Of a DNA stretch of 64,000 nt, positions 54,140-63,642 are shown piece by piece. The stretch is taken from contig JAQFVV010012496.1 in assembly GCA_028023455.1 (NCBI GenBank), positions 4,217,764 to 4,281,763 of the forward strand. The letters run 5' to 3'. The stretch is from Epiperipatus broadwayi (lineage: Eukaryota > Onychophora > Udeonychophora > Euonychophora > Peripatidae). A program made the translations under genes and the position numbers. Position 1 is the first letter of the stretch, and each line of letters opens with the position of its first letter. A model generated the notes under the pieces. That model was not told the origin of the DNA, ran no database searches, and saw only the letters and a program-made list of their open reading frames with translations.

Positions 54140-55095
54140 GGGAAGGTAGAAACTACCATCCACCTATTTATCTAACCATCTATCCATCCATTCATCTATT
54201 AGCTATCTAGCTACATACTATCTACTTACATAGTTACCTGTCTATTTATTTATTTGTTTATCTATCTGTCTATCTATCTTTACATACATACCTATCTATC
54301 TACCTATTTGTCTCTTTTTCTATGTATACATCTTTCCATTCTGTCCCACTATTTATTAGAAATCTAACTGTCTTATCTACCTACATATGTGATCTTTCTA
54401 TGCATCCAGACTTCTATGAATCCATCCATCTAGCTATCTATTTATCTATGTGTATAAGTACCCATATGTTTACCCACTTATTTATCGTCCATCAATGTAA
54501 TCATCCATTCTATGTGTCTACATATTTACCTATCTGTTTATCTATCTAATAACTCATCAATCTATACATAAAGTCATTAATCAATCCATTCATTTTACTT
54601 ACTCACCTTTACTATATATTTATCTATCCATCTACCTGTACATCCTGATATTTATCTAACAAACCAACCATCTACCTACCCACCCCCTACCTATCTATTT
54701 ATCATTTTATACATCCATCCATATATATGTATATTTGTTCATTCATCTACTTACATATCTATATAGACACATAAATAGAGAGGTAACTGTTAGATGGATA
54801 AGAAGATAGCATGGATGGGTACACAGACAGATGGATGGATGGAAAGAAATAAGTTAATTTTTTTTGGGGGGGCTAGTCTGGTTGAGTTGTGAATTTTGGA
54901 GTAATTTTGATTATTTTATTAACTGGCTTAGCTGTAGGCTTTTAATGTTACAGATAAATAAATATATACATAGTGAGGTAGATAGGTAGATGTGTGAATT
55001 GATAAATAGGTGGTTGGATGTATGGATTGATAATTAGTTAAACAAATATGCAAATAGATAGGTAGATAAATAAATGAATATATATATATATACAT
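54140..55095. repeat. Degenerate TATC/GATA tetranucleotide loop
   Basis: On the plus strand 54140-54770 is built of CTATCTAT-like and CCATCCAT-like words. From 54775 it switches to GATAGATA/GATGGATG words, so the microsatellite itself is inverted about the loop centre and can extend the cruciform. The 75-codon frame here is a readthrough. Confidence 0.85.
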
Positions 55096-55097
55096 TC

Positions 55098-55590
55098 GTA
55101 GATGCTAATAATTTGTTTTAATTTCTATTTGATAAACTCTAAACTATGATTTTAAGATTTTTTTCATTTAGCGTAGTGTCCATAGGATTTTGATTTTAAT
55201 ATTTGCCAATCACTATTTTAGTAGTATACATTTTAAATTTTTTTTTGACAATCCCCATTGCTTTAGTAATTTATTTGGGGGACTAAATATCGGGAACAGT
55301 TTAAAGGCATGATGTGAGTAATGTTGAGAGTTGGTTAGCATGTGATCGTGCACGTGATGCTTCTGTTACAATTCCAATATCTAAAATGGCATAGAGCGTT
55401 TACTAAAACGGCCCACTTTATTTATACAAATACAAAAATATCGCATACTTTTTCAAGTCCAGACAAAATGAACCTTGCTAATTTTCATTTTAAAACTTTT
55501 AAAGTGACAAGTAATAAAAAGGTCGTCAATTTTAAATTTAAAGCATAATTAAATTAAAAGTTTTCAAGCTTTGTGTTTTAATTACTCGAT
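55098..55590. repeat. Right arm of the ~2.3-kb inverted repeat
   Basis: Complement of 53345-53860; see the left arm. A 68-codon frame at 55342 lies wholly within the arm and has no recognisable domain. Confidence 0.85.
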
Positions 55591-56412
55591 GCTTTTATAG
55601 TTTATAATTTGTTGTGATGTCTTCTCCAATTTGTTTCAAAGTGTCATTAGGTCTTTGAAAGTGAAGATGTATTTTTTTTTCTTTTACTTTTCGAAAAGAA
55701 AATCTATTTATATATTTTTCAAATATATATTTGTGCCATCTTAAAGCTAACAACTGGTCAATATCAATTGACAATTTTAAATATCAATAAAATAATGATT
55801 CAGATTGGCTTCATTCTTGCTTTTTTTCGCTTTCCATCTTTTGCTTTATGAAAAAAAAAAGATTGACAATATTGACAGAAAACCTACGTTTTAAAAAAAA
55901 AAGTCTGTATCCTTGATTAATTCTGACAAATTAAATTTCATTTTGTTATGACCTGGGCGGTAACATCCGAATACTGTTATTTACTATGAACAAACTGATA
56001 CTAGGATACAATAAAAAAAAAAGAGCTCAATTGTTAATACGTGTTGATAAATGATTTATTAAATGATATAAGGTTCCAAAGTAGATAAATTAAGACTATA
56101 TACATGAAAATATAAAATTATATGAGATCTGAATACTGTTTAGTACTACAGGATGCTTGCAGAGAAATATATATAGTATAATAAATAATTACAACTATTT
56201 TTAAATATATGTTATTGAAAAATGGAAGTAACTGTCCCACTAAATTAGGACACGTCAAAAACCATGAAAAGTTTTTGATATTACATAACTCAGTGGGAGC
56301 TATTTACTTCCTCTTTCCAATTACAGATACTTAAAAAAAAGATATGATTATTTATTATTTAAAGTTGTAATTAATAATTTGTTAAGCATACTCATTACGT
56401 AAGTAATATATA
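55591..56412. other. A/T-rich spacer, nothing recognised
   Basis: Homopolymer A/T runs. A short imperfect inverted repeat (GGAAGTAACTGTCCCACT / AGTGGGAGCTATTTACTTCC) spans 56223-56307. Confidence 0.4.
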
Positions 56413-56414
56413 TT

Positions 56415-56930
56415 AAGATTATAACCTTTCAACTATGTGATGTGATGTGATGTACTGTGACTTCTCCTTAAATGGAGTCAGGAATCTCTCAGCAACTATG
56501 TCCAAAGAAATCTGTTAGCCACTTTACCTTCCCCTTCCATTCCCCACCCTAAGCTTTCCCATAATCTGCTCCATCCCATTTCCACAACGTAATCTTTGAC
56601 AACTCTATGGCTTTTATATCTAAATCCCTCTTATCTTTTCCCAAACCCAGCATAAAAACCAATAACCCACTTTCTGTATAGTCACTTTGTTCATATTTAT
56701 TCTTCCACAACTTCATTATTTGTACCCTTTATGCTTTCAAGCATTTACATTCAATCAACAGATGCCTAATATTTTCTATACCTTCCTCACACAATTTGAA
56801 CACTAAATCACCCATATTTTTCCATTTACATGTATATTCTTTTGTTGCTAAAGATCCCGTTCGAGCCTTAAACCATAAACTACTTTTCCTACTGTCGTAT
56901 TTAGGCACATAGTCTTAAGGTTATAGTCTT
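56415..56930 (-). pseudogene. Non-LTR retrotransposon C-terminal fragment, inverted copy
   Basis: Minus-strand equivalent of 51010-51665: the complement of 56750-56830 encodes Ile-Glu-Asn-Ile-Arg-His-Leu-Leu and the first knuckle Cys is changed. The tail is TGTGATGTGATGTGATG at 56438. Stops are present. Confidence 0.65.
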
Positions 56931-57242
56931 ATTACATTTATTAACAATAATGCCATTTAATATTCAAAGGCTATTAAAGATAAAACTCATTTTTCATCCT
57001 CTGAAAATGTTATTGATGATTTCAGATCCTTTAGTCTGTACATAAATTAAAAATAGTAAACAAAATTCATCCTATAATTTAAAATACAAGTCAAAAACTA
57101 AGCTTATATAATACCAGTGCCTAAAGATAGAATGATATGTATCAATGTATCATTCTATCTTTTTGTGGTTTTTGTATTTTCAGTGGAAGGTAGTTAGTTC
57201 ACGTTTCAATATAGTATAATAAATATATATATATATATATAT
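56931..57242. other. Spacer with a 15-bp hairpin and a TA tract
   Basis: AAAGATAGAATGATA (57123-57137) and its exact complement (57148-57162) form a hairpin. TATATA at 57219-57242 borders the HH1 array. Confidence 0.5.
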
Positions 57243-57400
57243 TATATGGTGATTCTGAACTGAGATCAGATCCATATAAATATCTAGCTTGCTAGGCTGG
57301 GTTTGAAGACTTTACCGGTCTGAAAAATTCACGCTTGCAATCTGATAGAAACGTTTTGCATAAACACTTGAGAGTCAGTGTTTTAGATCTAGTTTCTATA

Positions 57401-57457
57401 CTCTATCTCCCACTGAGGATAGCAAACCAGCTTGAAATCAGCTGATCTGGGAGTGAG
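57401..57457 (+). ncRNA. Type I hammerhead ribozyme (HH1), unit 1
   Basis: Stem I CTCCCA (57407-57412) pairs perfectly with TGGGAG (57448-57453), with an outer CTC/GAG helix across a TAT/T internal loop. Core CTGAGGA (57413-57419) and GAAA (57434-57437). Stem II is AGC-(6-nt loop)-GCT with a U-U pair at its base. Stem III ATC-AGCT-GAT is perfect (57437-57446). Predicted cleavage is between C57447 and T57448. Confidence 0.85.
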
Positions 57458-57818
57458 CAAATGAAAGAGGTAGTTAATTTCTGACTCTTTTTTCGTTTAT
57501 GTAAAACAAATCTTACACTTGTTCGGCGGTTTTGGTATAGCGCCATCTTTTGGACATAAATAACAAGTGATAGCAGGTTACGTGATTAACTTGTATTTGT
57601 TTTTTCATAAATGTACCTTTAGAGTTTTCTTGCAATGATATATATTGCAGAGACTTTGATTATATGGTGATTCTGAACTGAGATCAGACCCATATAAATA
57701 TCTAGCTTGCTAGGCTGGGTTTGAAGACTTTACCGGTCTGAAAAATTCACGCTTGCAATCTGATAGAAACGTTTTGCATAAACACTTGAGAGTCAGTGTT
57801 TTAGATCTAGTTTCTATA

Positions 57819-57875
57819 CTCTATCTCCCACTGAGGATAGCAAACCAGCTTGAAATCAGCTGATCTGGGAGTGAG
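57819..57875 (+). ncRNA. Type I hammerhead ribozyme (HH1), unit 2
   Basis: Identical to unit 1: core CTGAGGA at 57831-57837, predicted cut between 57865 and 57866. Cleavage at units 1 and 2 would release a 418-nt RNA. Confidence 0.85.
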
Positions 57876-58237
57876 CAAATGAAAGAGGTAGTTAATTTCT
57901 GACTCTTTTTTCGTTTATGTAAAACAAATCTTACACTTGTTCGGCGGTTTTGGTATAGCGCCATCTTTTGGACATAAATAACAAGTGATAGCAGGTTACG
58001 TGATTAACTTGTATTTGTTTTTTCATAAATGTACCTTTAGAGTTTTCTTGCAATGATATATATTGCAGAGACTTTGATTATATGGTGATTCTGAACTGAG
58101 ATCAGACCCATATAAATATCTAGCTTGCTAGGCTGGGTTTGAAGACTTTACCGGTCTGAAAAATTCACGCTTGCAATCTGATAGAAACGTTTTGCATAAA
58201 ACACTTGAGAGTCAGTGTTTTAGATCTAGTTTCTATA

Positions 58238-58294
58238 CTCTATCTCCCACTGAGGATAGCAAACCAGCTTGAAATCAGCTGATCTGGGAGTGAG
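58238..58294 (+). ncRNA. Type I hammerhead ribozyme (HH1), unit 3
   Basis: Identical core, shifted by one inserted A upstream: CTGAGGA 58250-58256, predicted cut between 58284 and 58285. Confidence 0.85.
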
Positions 58295-58388
58295 CAAATG
58301 AAAGAGGTAGTTAATTTCTGACTCTTTTTTCGTTTATGTAAAACAAATCTTACACTTGTTCGGCGGTTTTGGTATAGCGCCATCTTTT

Positions 58389-58393
<5 letters not shown>

Positions 58394-58451
<58 letters not shown>
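58394..58451. repeat. TA dinucleotide microsatellite, about 29 repeats
   Basis: An uninterrupted TATATA tract that joins the truncated HH1 unit directly to an HH4 foldback. Frames running through it are artefacts. Confidence 0.95.
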
Positions 58452-58452
<1 letters not shown>

Positions 58453-58625
58453 CACAGAGAGGTAAAACTCTCCATATAGTAGTACCAGGCAGTGCAAGCC
58501 ATAGTAATCAATGGATGCAGGAAATCTTGTGCATAAAATCCCTATCTAGTGCCTACTCATCCAATATCCCCAGACTAGTTTCTAGCTTATGATTTTATCA
58601 GTGAGGAGCCTTGGATGTGGATATA
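58452..58625 (-). mobile_element. HH4 element, left half with ribozyme
   Basis: ACACAGAGAGGTAAAACTCTCCA, GTAATCAATGGATGCAGGAA and TAGTGCCTACTCATCCAATA follow the family. It ends after GAGGAGCCTTGGAT without the right arm. Confidence 0.75.
58561..58614 (-). ncRNA. HH4 hammerhead, G8 mutated
   Basis: Minus strand: CCAAGGCTCCTCA, CTGATAA (58601-58595), a decayed stem II, GAAA (58582-58579), ACTAGTC and TGGGGATATTGG. Stem I is fully paired (TCCTCA/TGGGGA plus CCAA/TTGG). Confidence 0.55.
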
Positions 58626-58954
58626 TTAGTCTCTAAGTCTTCATTGGTACCTAAAGTAATGAAAATCCCTAGGACAATAAGCCATTTTATTGGATAGCAT
58701 CTAATTCATGTTTGCATAGCAGTCTCAAATTTTGTCTGCTCTTCGATCTACATATTTGCATCTACTCAACTTTGCTCCACTATACCTTGCTGGGATATTT
58801 TGTCTACAGATAGTAAGAATCTTTCCATCCCTGAATTTTATTTTGTTTGTTGGAGTTCAGACTATGTCCTAAATTCTTCTACCTGGTATTTGAGGAGTGC
58901 AGAATCAATCCATTCAAGTCATTCAAATTAAATCCGTTTAAAGATTACTTGGTC
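58626..58954. other. Spacer, nothing recognised
   Basis: Less A/T-rich than most of the window but without a frame or repeat I can support. Confidence 0.35.
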
Positions 58955-59309
58955 CCAATATAGAATGCATTCAACACCATTTTGAATTTTATAACTAACC
59001 CAAAATGCCCGCTGACATATTCAAGTGATAATTGGCATCAATTATTAATAAGCATTCTAATCATGAAGGTTATATTATATAACAATTGTACTTTAATTTT
59101 AAATTTAACATATTTGTAATCATCTAGCCAATTTAAATTAATCTGTGTTCTTCATCTTCTAGTTAAGAAACAAAGAACACCCGGGTCATGTTTTATAAGG
59201 ATTTTTTAATGCAGTATTGAAGTTATGTGATTCATGTTTCTTCTTAATATCTGTGTATGCAGTTTTCTTTTATGCAATAAAAATTATTAGATCCGAAGTC
59301 AGGCTCCGA

Positions 59310-59640
59310 TAATGTGCTATTAAACATCACATGATCACCCTCTCTTATGCTAGCACATAACTGTTATTAAATAGGCAAAACTCTCCATACAGTGCTGTCA
59401 CCTTGTGCCAATCAGAGTAATCAGTGGATGCCAGAAGATTTGTGCATAAAATCCCTAACTAGTGCCTACTCAACCAGTATCCCCAGACTAGTTTCTGGCT
59501 TGTGGCCTTCATCAGTGAGGAGCCTTGGATTTGAGAGCACTGCATCTAGATCTTAGGATCTCCTTCTGGCATCCAGTGATTACTCTCATTTGTGAAGGAT
59601 GGCAGTACTATATGGAGAGTTTTGCCTGTTTAATGTGCTA
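59310..59640. mobile_element. HH4 foldback element with intact ribozyme
   Basis: ACATCACATGATCACCCTCT and AATAGGCAAAACTCTCCATA at left mirror ATGGAGAGTTTTGCCTGTTTAA at right (quoted in part). The flanks ATAATGTGCTATTA..(59310) and AATGTGCTATTACTTTAAAT (59632) share AATGTGCTATTA, a candidate target duplication. Confidence 0.8.
59474..59528 (-). ncRNA. HH4 hammerhead, best copy
   Basis: Minus strand: CCAAGG-CTCCTCA, CTGATGA (59515-59509), AGGCCACAAGCCA (GGC/GCC stem II with an A-A pair at its base), GAAA (59495-59492), AC-TA-GT stem III, C cleavage base, TGGGGA pairing with TCCTCA (one G-U). Core complete. Confidence 0.7.
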
Positions 59641-60279
59641 TTACTTTAAATATTATAAGTTTTGCACACTCACACATCATATTTAAAGTAATAGCGCATT
59701 ATCAGAGTTCGACTTCTATCTAATAATTTCAATATTTTCAGCACTTTAAAATAGTACTGTAATAAATTTTATGCAATAAAAAAATTCATAATTCACTTAA
59801 AATCAGGATTTCCCCATTTTATATACACACATTAAATTTTACAAGATTATAATGTAAATCTGTTCAAATGTTATAAATGCCTATACTATGTACATTGTTG
59901 TTTTTGCATTTTAAATCACATTCTATTTTTGCTTTTTTAAAAAAGAGTATGCAATCAATTAATCATTTAGTGTCTGCAAGTTTATTTTTAAAAGGTGAGT
60001 AACAGCCATGGGCACAATTAAATTTGACAATTAAAATCTGATTTTTAATTGTAATTAACAATTTAAAAATTACATAATATGATCTGAAATTAATGTGATG
60101 TGAAACAATGAAATTTGATTTTTGAACAGAATTGAAAATTAAAAAATTAAAGGCAAAAATAAGAATTTACTTTTTAGTTTTAATTAAAATTTACCCAACC
60201 GTGGTGAGTCAATGTCTTTTTATTATCACAAGTCTCAGTTCTTATTTTTATTTTAAACTTTTAGTTTACCCTAATGGAG
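59641..60279. other. A/T-rich spacer, short hairpin at the left
   Basis: ATGTGCTATTACTTTAAATAT (59633) and its complement ATATTTAAAGTAATAGCGCATTAT near 59680 form an imperfect hairpin (quoted in part). Otherwise featureless. Confidence 0.4.
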
Positions 60280-60850
60280 AGGAAAAAAATTCAAGAAAAT
60301 GAATTTCCTTGGAAACAAAAATTTCAGTTTTAGATCGCTTAGCAAAATGGAAAGGATCAACACCGATTGGAAAACATTTTAGTTTGGGCGAGTCCACTAT
60401 GAGAGCAATTTAAAAAAATGAAATTGGCACTAGTTGTATTTCTTTTTGTGATGAATCTGATGTCTTACTAATTCACAAAAAAACTTGCATATCTTCAAAT
60501 AGCAATAATGATTAAAATACTGTATATGTATGAAAAAATGTAAAATACTGTAAATTATGCATAAAAATATATTGTTTTAAATAAAATTAAATACTGCAGT
60601 TAATTAAAAAGTTTGTCTTGTATCAATTTTTTTCAAATTTGAAATTTTTTATTAGTCATATTTATTTCCTTTTCTTTTTATGTGAATTTTAACGTAATTT
60701 TATGTTGTTGCTTTGCTTTTATGTGATTTTTAAAAATTACAGTATGTATCCCCCATTTTTCAGGGTAAGTTAACTCTATTTTTGTGCGATTTCTTTTGTG
60801 TGCATTTTCTGGGGAACCTATCTACCGCATAAAATGAGACTCAGATGTAT
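60280..60850 (+). pseudogene. Pogo/Tigger transposase N-terminal fragment and 3' end
   Basis: The plus strand at 60320-60420 reads Val-Leu-Asp-Arg-Leu-Ala-Lys-Trp-Lys-Gly-Ser-Thr-Pro-Ile-Gly-Lys-His-Phe-Ser-Leu-Gly-Glu-Ser-Thr, then Met-Arg-Ala-Ile-stop-Lys-Asn-Glu. This matches the psq/CENP-B-type helix-turn-helix of Tigger proteins (LDRLxxGExxxxIGxxFxxxESTVRxIxKNE). The DDE domain is missing. A typical 3' segment follows (TTTTTGTGCGATTTCTTTTG, GGAACCTATCTACCGCATAA at 60775-60830), suggesting an internally deleted copy. Confidence 0.6.
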
Positions 60851-61419
60851 TGAAAAAAAATCTTAAACTAGTTTTCAGTCAACACAAGTGCATATACCAC
60901 CTAAATACATATTAGCTAACTACTAAAAACAATATTAATAAGATTATGGGGTTTATATTACTTTTAAAAAACAACAACTTTCAAGTGATCAACAATAGTG
61001 AACAAAGAATTTCTAATAAGAAAAAACTAAAATTCTATTATTTGTAAAAATAATATGCTGTATTTTGTATTTTATAAGTTATAATCTTTTGGCATATTAA
61101 TGAAAAGTAAATTAATTATTTTCTTTTTAAAATAGAAAATGTAAATTGCGTTTTTATTTCTTTCATAGGCTTTTAACAAACGTAAGTTGCATTTTGATTT
61201 TTGAAAGATTTATGTAAATTGGGATAACATATGTTAATGCAAAGTATTTACTCACATTATTTGATTTTGATTTTTTATTAAATGTTAAATATTGATCAAA
61301 ATTATGATTTTGATTTTTAAATACTTGATGACAATTGCAATCTTTGCATTTTGATTTTTTAATTAATGATGAAATTTGCGATTTTGTAACCCCCCTTTTT
61401 TTGAAACTATGTCATTTAT
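60851..61419. other. A/T-rich spacer, nothing recognised
   Basis: GATTTT words recur near 61190-61380 (TTTTGATTTTT) in low-complexity fashion. Confidence 0.35.
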
Positions 61420-61589
61420 CACTTGAATGTGTCAGCAGGGATTTTGGGTGAGTTATAAAATTCAAAATGGTGTCAAACACATACTATATCAGCACCGATC
61501 ACTTTGTTTTTTCTGAATGATTTTACTTTTTGTAATAACCTATTAAAATGTATTAATTCTGCAAAGCACTTATATATATATATATTATT

Positions 61590-62110
61590 AATAGCCAGTC
61601 AACACTTAGTCAATCCCAAGATCAATAACAGTCAACAATTTCAAACTGTTGTCATGGCAACCTCCTTTTTTAACAATAAAGGTGGAATTCCACATTTGAA
61701 TTCCACCTTTATTAAAAGCCCAATATATTTATATAGACACTAAAGATTACATCTTGAGACCACAGAGATTGAAATTATTGATACAAAAAAGTTTAAATAA
61801 ATCTCTTTAAACATATAACCTATTCTGAATGCAGACTAATAAATAGTCAATCACAACATTACAAATTGCAAATATAATTTTCAAATTGCACCCAAAGTAT
61901 TACTTAAATAATAAGTGTAATAATGCTCAAGGCTAAATGGGTTTGTAAGTAATCATTAAAAGTCAGTCAACACTTAGACAATCCCAATATCAATAACAAT
62001 CAATAATTTTAAACTGTTGTTAAGGCGACCTCTTTTTAACAATTAAGATGTAATCCCATCTTTATTAATGGTCCAACATATTTATATAGATACTAAAGAT
62101 TGTAATAATA
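61590..62110 (+). repeat. Tandem repeat, 368-bp spacing (same family as 44585-45110)
   Basis: GTCAACACTTAG occurs at 61598 and 61966. TGTTGTCATGGCAACCTCC and a perfect hairpin around GGTGGAATTCCAC..GAATTCCACC occur in the first unit. The second unit is cut at about 62110. A 79-codon frame is incidental. Confidence 0.8.
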
Positions 62111-62149
62111 AATAATACTTGAGTGTTGAGTAAATATAATGTTGCGTAA

Positions 62150-62311
62150 AATTTACCAAGTTTATTTTAAATAATAATTGAACTGCCCTCTAGTTGCCAA
62201 CTTCAATAACTTTTTACAGTAAGAAAATGATTCACTTTCTACTGTAAAAAGTTATTGAACTTGACAGCTAGAGGGCAGTTCAATTATTATTTTAAATAGA
62301 TTTGGTAAATT
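62150..62311. repeat. Palindrome with CTAGAGGGCAGT motif
   Basis: Arms AATAATTGAACTGCCCTCTAG and CTAGAGGGCAGTTCAATTATT (quoted in part) mirror around 62231, about 78 bp each. The inner arm contains TAACTTTTTACAGTA and its complement. Confidence 0.85.
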
Positions 62312-62759
62312 TCACATGACATTTATTATATTTATATGTTTGAGCTCATGTGTAATATTCCTCTATTATAAGTAAATTATAATCTTCCTGAAATACAGCA
62401 TAATCTTTTGTTTGGTATATATGGATTTTGTTTTAATTCTGAAATGGATTTTGTCCATATACTTTTGTTGGGATTGTCATTTTTGATATTTTATCTGGAA
62501 TGTTGATCAGATTTTCTGAAACATTAACTGGATTTTTTGATATCAGTCTTTTCCAGTTCTAAAGTGTATAGTGTCTGGCAGCAGGTGTTTATTAAAGTGT
62601 TTGTTATGCATAATGTCTGACTTCATTTCTATAGCAACTACTTGACTTGATAAAGATTTTACTTGATTCATTCTATCAATGCATTTTTAGGTAATCATGG
62701 ATCCAGAACTTTTTCTATATTTATTATTCTTATCTGCTACATTTATCTTTTTGAGAAGG
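62312..62759. other. Spacer, nothing recognised
   Basis: Contains diverged repeats of ATTTTxTGATATxTxxTCTG (62480-62550), too weak to call. Confidence 0.35.
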
Positions 62760-62990
62760 CTGCAGGGCTCTCAAATCCAAGGTTCCTCTCCGATGAAAGC
62801 TATAAGCTAGAAACTGGTCTGGGGATATTGGATGAGTAGGCACTAGATCGGAATTATATGCACAAACCTTCTTGCATCCATTGATTACTATAGATTGCAC
62901 TAGGTGGCATTATTGTATGGAGAGTTTACTACTGTTTAAACAGCTTGGGTAAGCATAGGAATGGTGATCGTGTATTAAGAGATTTTATAT
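62760..62990 (+). mobile_element. HH4 element, right half with ribozyme
   Basis: CTCTCAAATCCAAGGTTCCTC, GATGAGTAGGCACTAGATCG, TGCATCCATTGATTACTATAG, GTATGGAGAGTTTACTACTG and AGCATAGGAATGGTGATCGT follow the family 3' half. The left arm is absent. Confidence 0.75.
62774..62833 (+). ncRNA. HH4 hammerhead, U4 region mutated
   Basis: CCGATGA (62790-62796) in place of CTGATGA, AAGCTATAAGCTA stem II (AGC/GCT), GAAA (62810-62813), ACTGGTC, TGGGGATATTGG. The outer stem CCAA/TTGG is intact. Predicted cut after C62819. Confidence 0.5.
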
Positions 62991-63189
62991 CAATTCTTCC
63001 CATAGGATAATGGTAGCTGTGGTTTTTAAAAATCCAAAGCTAAGAAAATGTATAGTTACAGAACTGGATTCAAAATTACATGACTATACAAGCTAATGAA
63101 CTTGTGTTGAAAAAATTACAGTGTTTTCATCTAATAGGTAAAATGTGACTGATGGATTGTTGCATTAGATCCTTAAATCTAGGTAGAGT

Positions 63190-63370
63190 GATCTCTGATT
63201 CAAGATTTCTCACTGATGAAAGCCCCAAGCTGAAAACCAGTTTGTGGATATTGAATGAGTTGGCAATAGATAGGGATGTTATGCACTATCCTTCTTGCAT
63301 CCATTGATCATTAAGGTATAAACTGATAGGTACTATCATGTGGAGGGTTTGATTACTGATTAAACATTCT
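63190..63370 (+). mobile_element. HH4 element, right half, diverged
   Basis: CTGATTCAAGATTTCTCACTG, GAATGAGTTGGCAATAGATA and TTGCATCCATTGATCATTAA follow the family with many changes. The end TGTGGAGGGTTTGATTACTG is the arm remnant. Confidence 0.65.
63200..63256 (+). ncRNA. HH4 hammerhead, extra core base
   Basis: CTGATGA (63213-63219), AGC-CCCA-AGCT stem II, GAAA at 63232-63235 followed by an additional A, ACCAGTTTG. Stem III and the cleavage-site base are altered. Confidence 0.45.
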
Positions 63371-63469
63371 ATATGCACAACAAGGATCAAGAATAGAATC
63401 AATTCATGATTCTTTCTATATCATTTGTGTTCTTTATTACTTTTTACAATGCTTTTTTACAACCCACTA

Positions 63470-63507
63470 GTGGTGGTTTCGATTTCCCCAGAAATCTTCT
63501 TCAGGCC
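63470..63507 (-). ncRNA. HH3 minimal hammerhead, core intact
   Basis: Minus strand: CTGAAGA (63504-63498), a 6-bp stem II GATTTC-TGGG-GAAATC, GAAA (63480-63477), then CCACC, so stem III is weak. Confidence 0.5.
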
Positions 63508-63605
63508 TTCTACTTATATTTTCAAATCTTAACTACTATCAATTCAAACTTTAAAATTTTAAAGTTTGAATTGATAACAGTTAAGATGTGTAAATATAAG
63601 TAGAA

Positions 63606-63642
63606 GTTCTGAAGAAGATTGCTGGGACAATCAAAACCATCA
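63606..63642 (+). ncRNA. HH3 minimal hammerhead, G12 lost
   Basis: CTGAAGA (63609-63615), stem II GATTG-CTGGGA-CAATC, AAAA for GAAA (63633-63636), CCATC. Compared with the other arm, stem II has changed on both strands (GATTTC/GAAATC against GATTG/CAATC), so pairing is conserved. Confidence 0.5.

Larger units (their letters stand above)
57243..58393 (+). repeat. HH1 retrozyme-like array: 418-bp unit in 2.75 tandem copies
   Basis: TATATGGTGATTCTGAACTG starts units at 57243, 57661 and 58079 (418 bp apart). Copies differ at only a few positions (for example AGATCAGATCC in unit 1, AGATCAGACCC in units 2-3, one inserted A near 58200). The third unit stops after about 315 bp at GGACA, where a TA microsatellite begins; another TA tract precedes the first unit. 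Each unit carries one type I hammerhead. No reading frame of note. Tandem, near-identical, ribozyme-bearing, non-coding units are the defining features of retrozymes, which spread as circular RNAs. Confidence 0.9.
58955..61490. mobile_element. Probable transposon bounded by ~80-bp inverted ends, with nested insertions
   Basis: AACACCATTTTGAATTTTAT, AACCCAAAATGCCC and TATTCAAGTGATAA at 58955-59035 recur inverted at 61420-61490 (ATCACTTGAATGTGTCAGCA, GGATTTTGGGTGAGTTATAA). Inside lie an HH4 foldback (59310-59640) and a Tigger-like fragment (60280-60850). Target duplication and superfamily are not resolved. Confidence 0.5.

Noticed and set aside
57660-58078. LTR retrotransposon interpretation of the 418-bp repeats
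   Set aside because: Units are directly abutting, lack TG..CA ends, a primer binding site and internal coding sequence; the hammerhead explains them better.
58240-58592. Frames with long Ile-Tyr repeats
   Set aside because: Translation of the TA microsatellite joined to HH1 and HH4 sequence.
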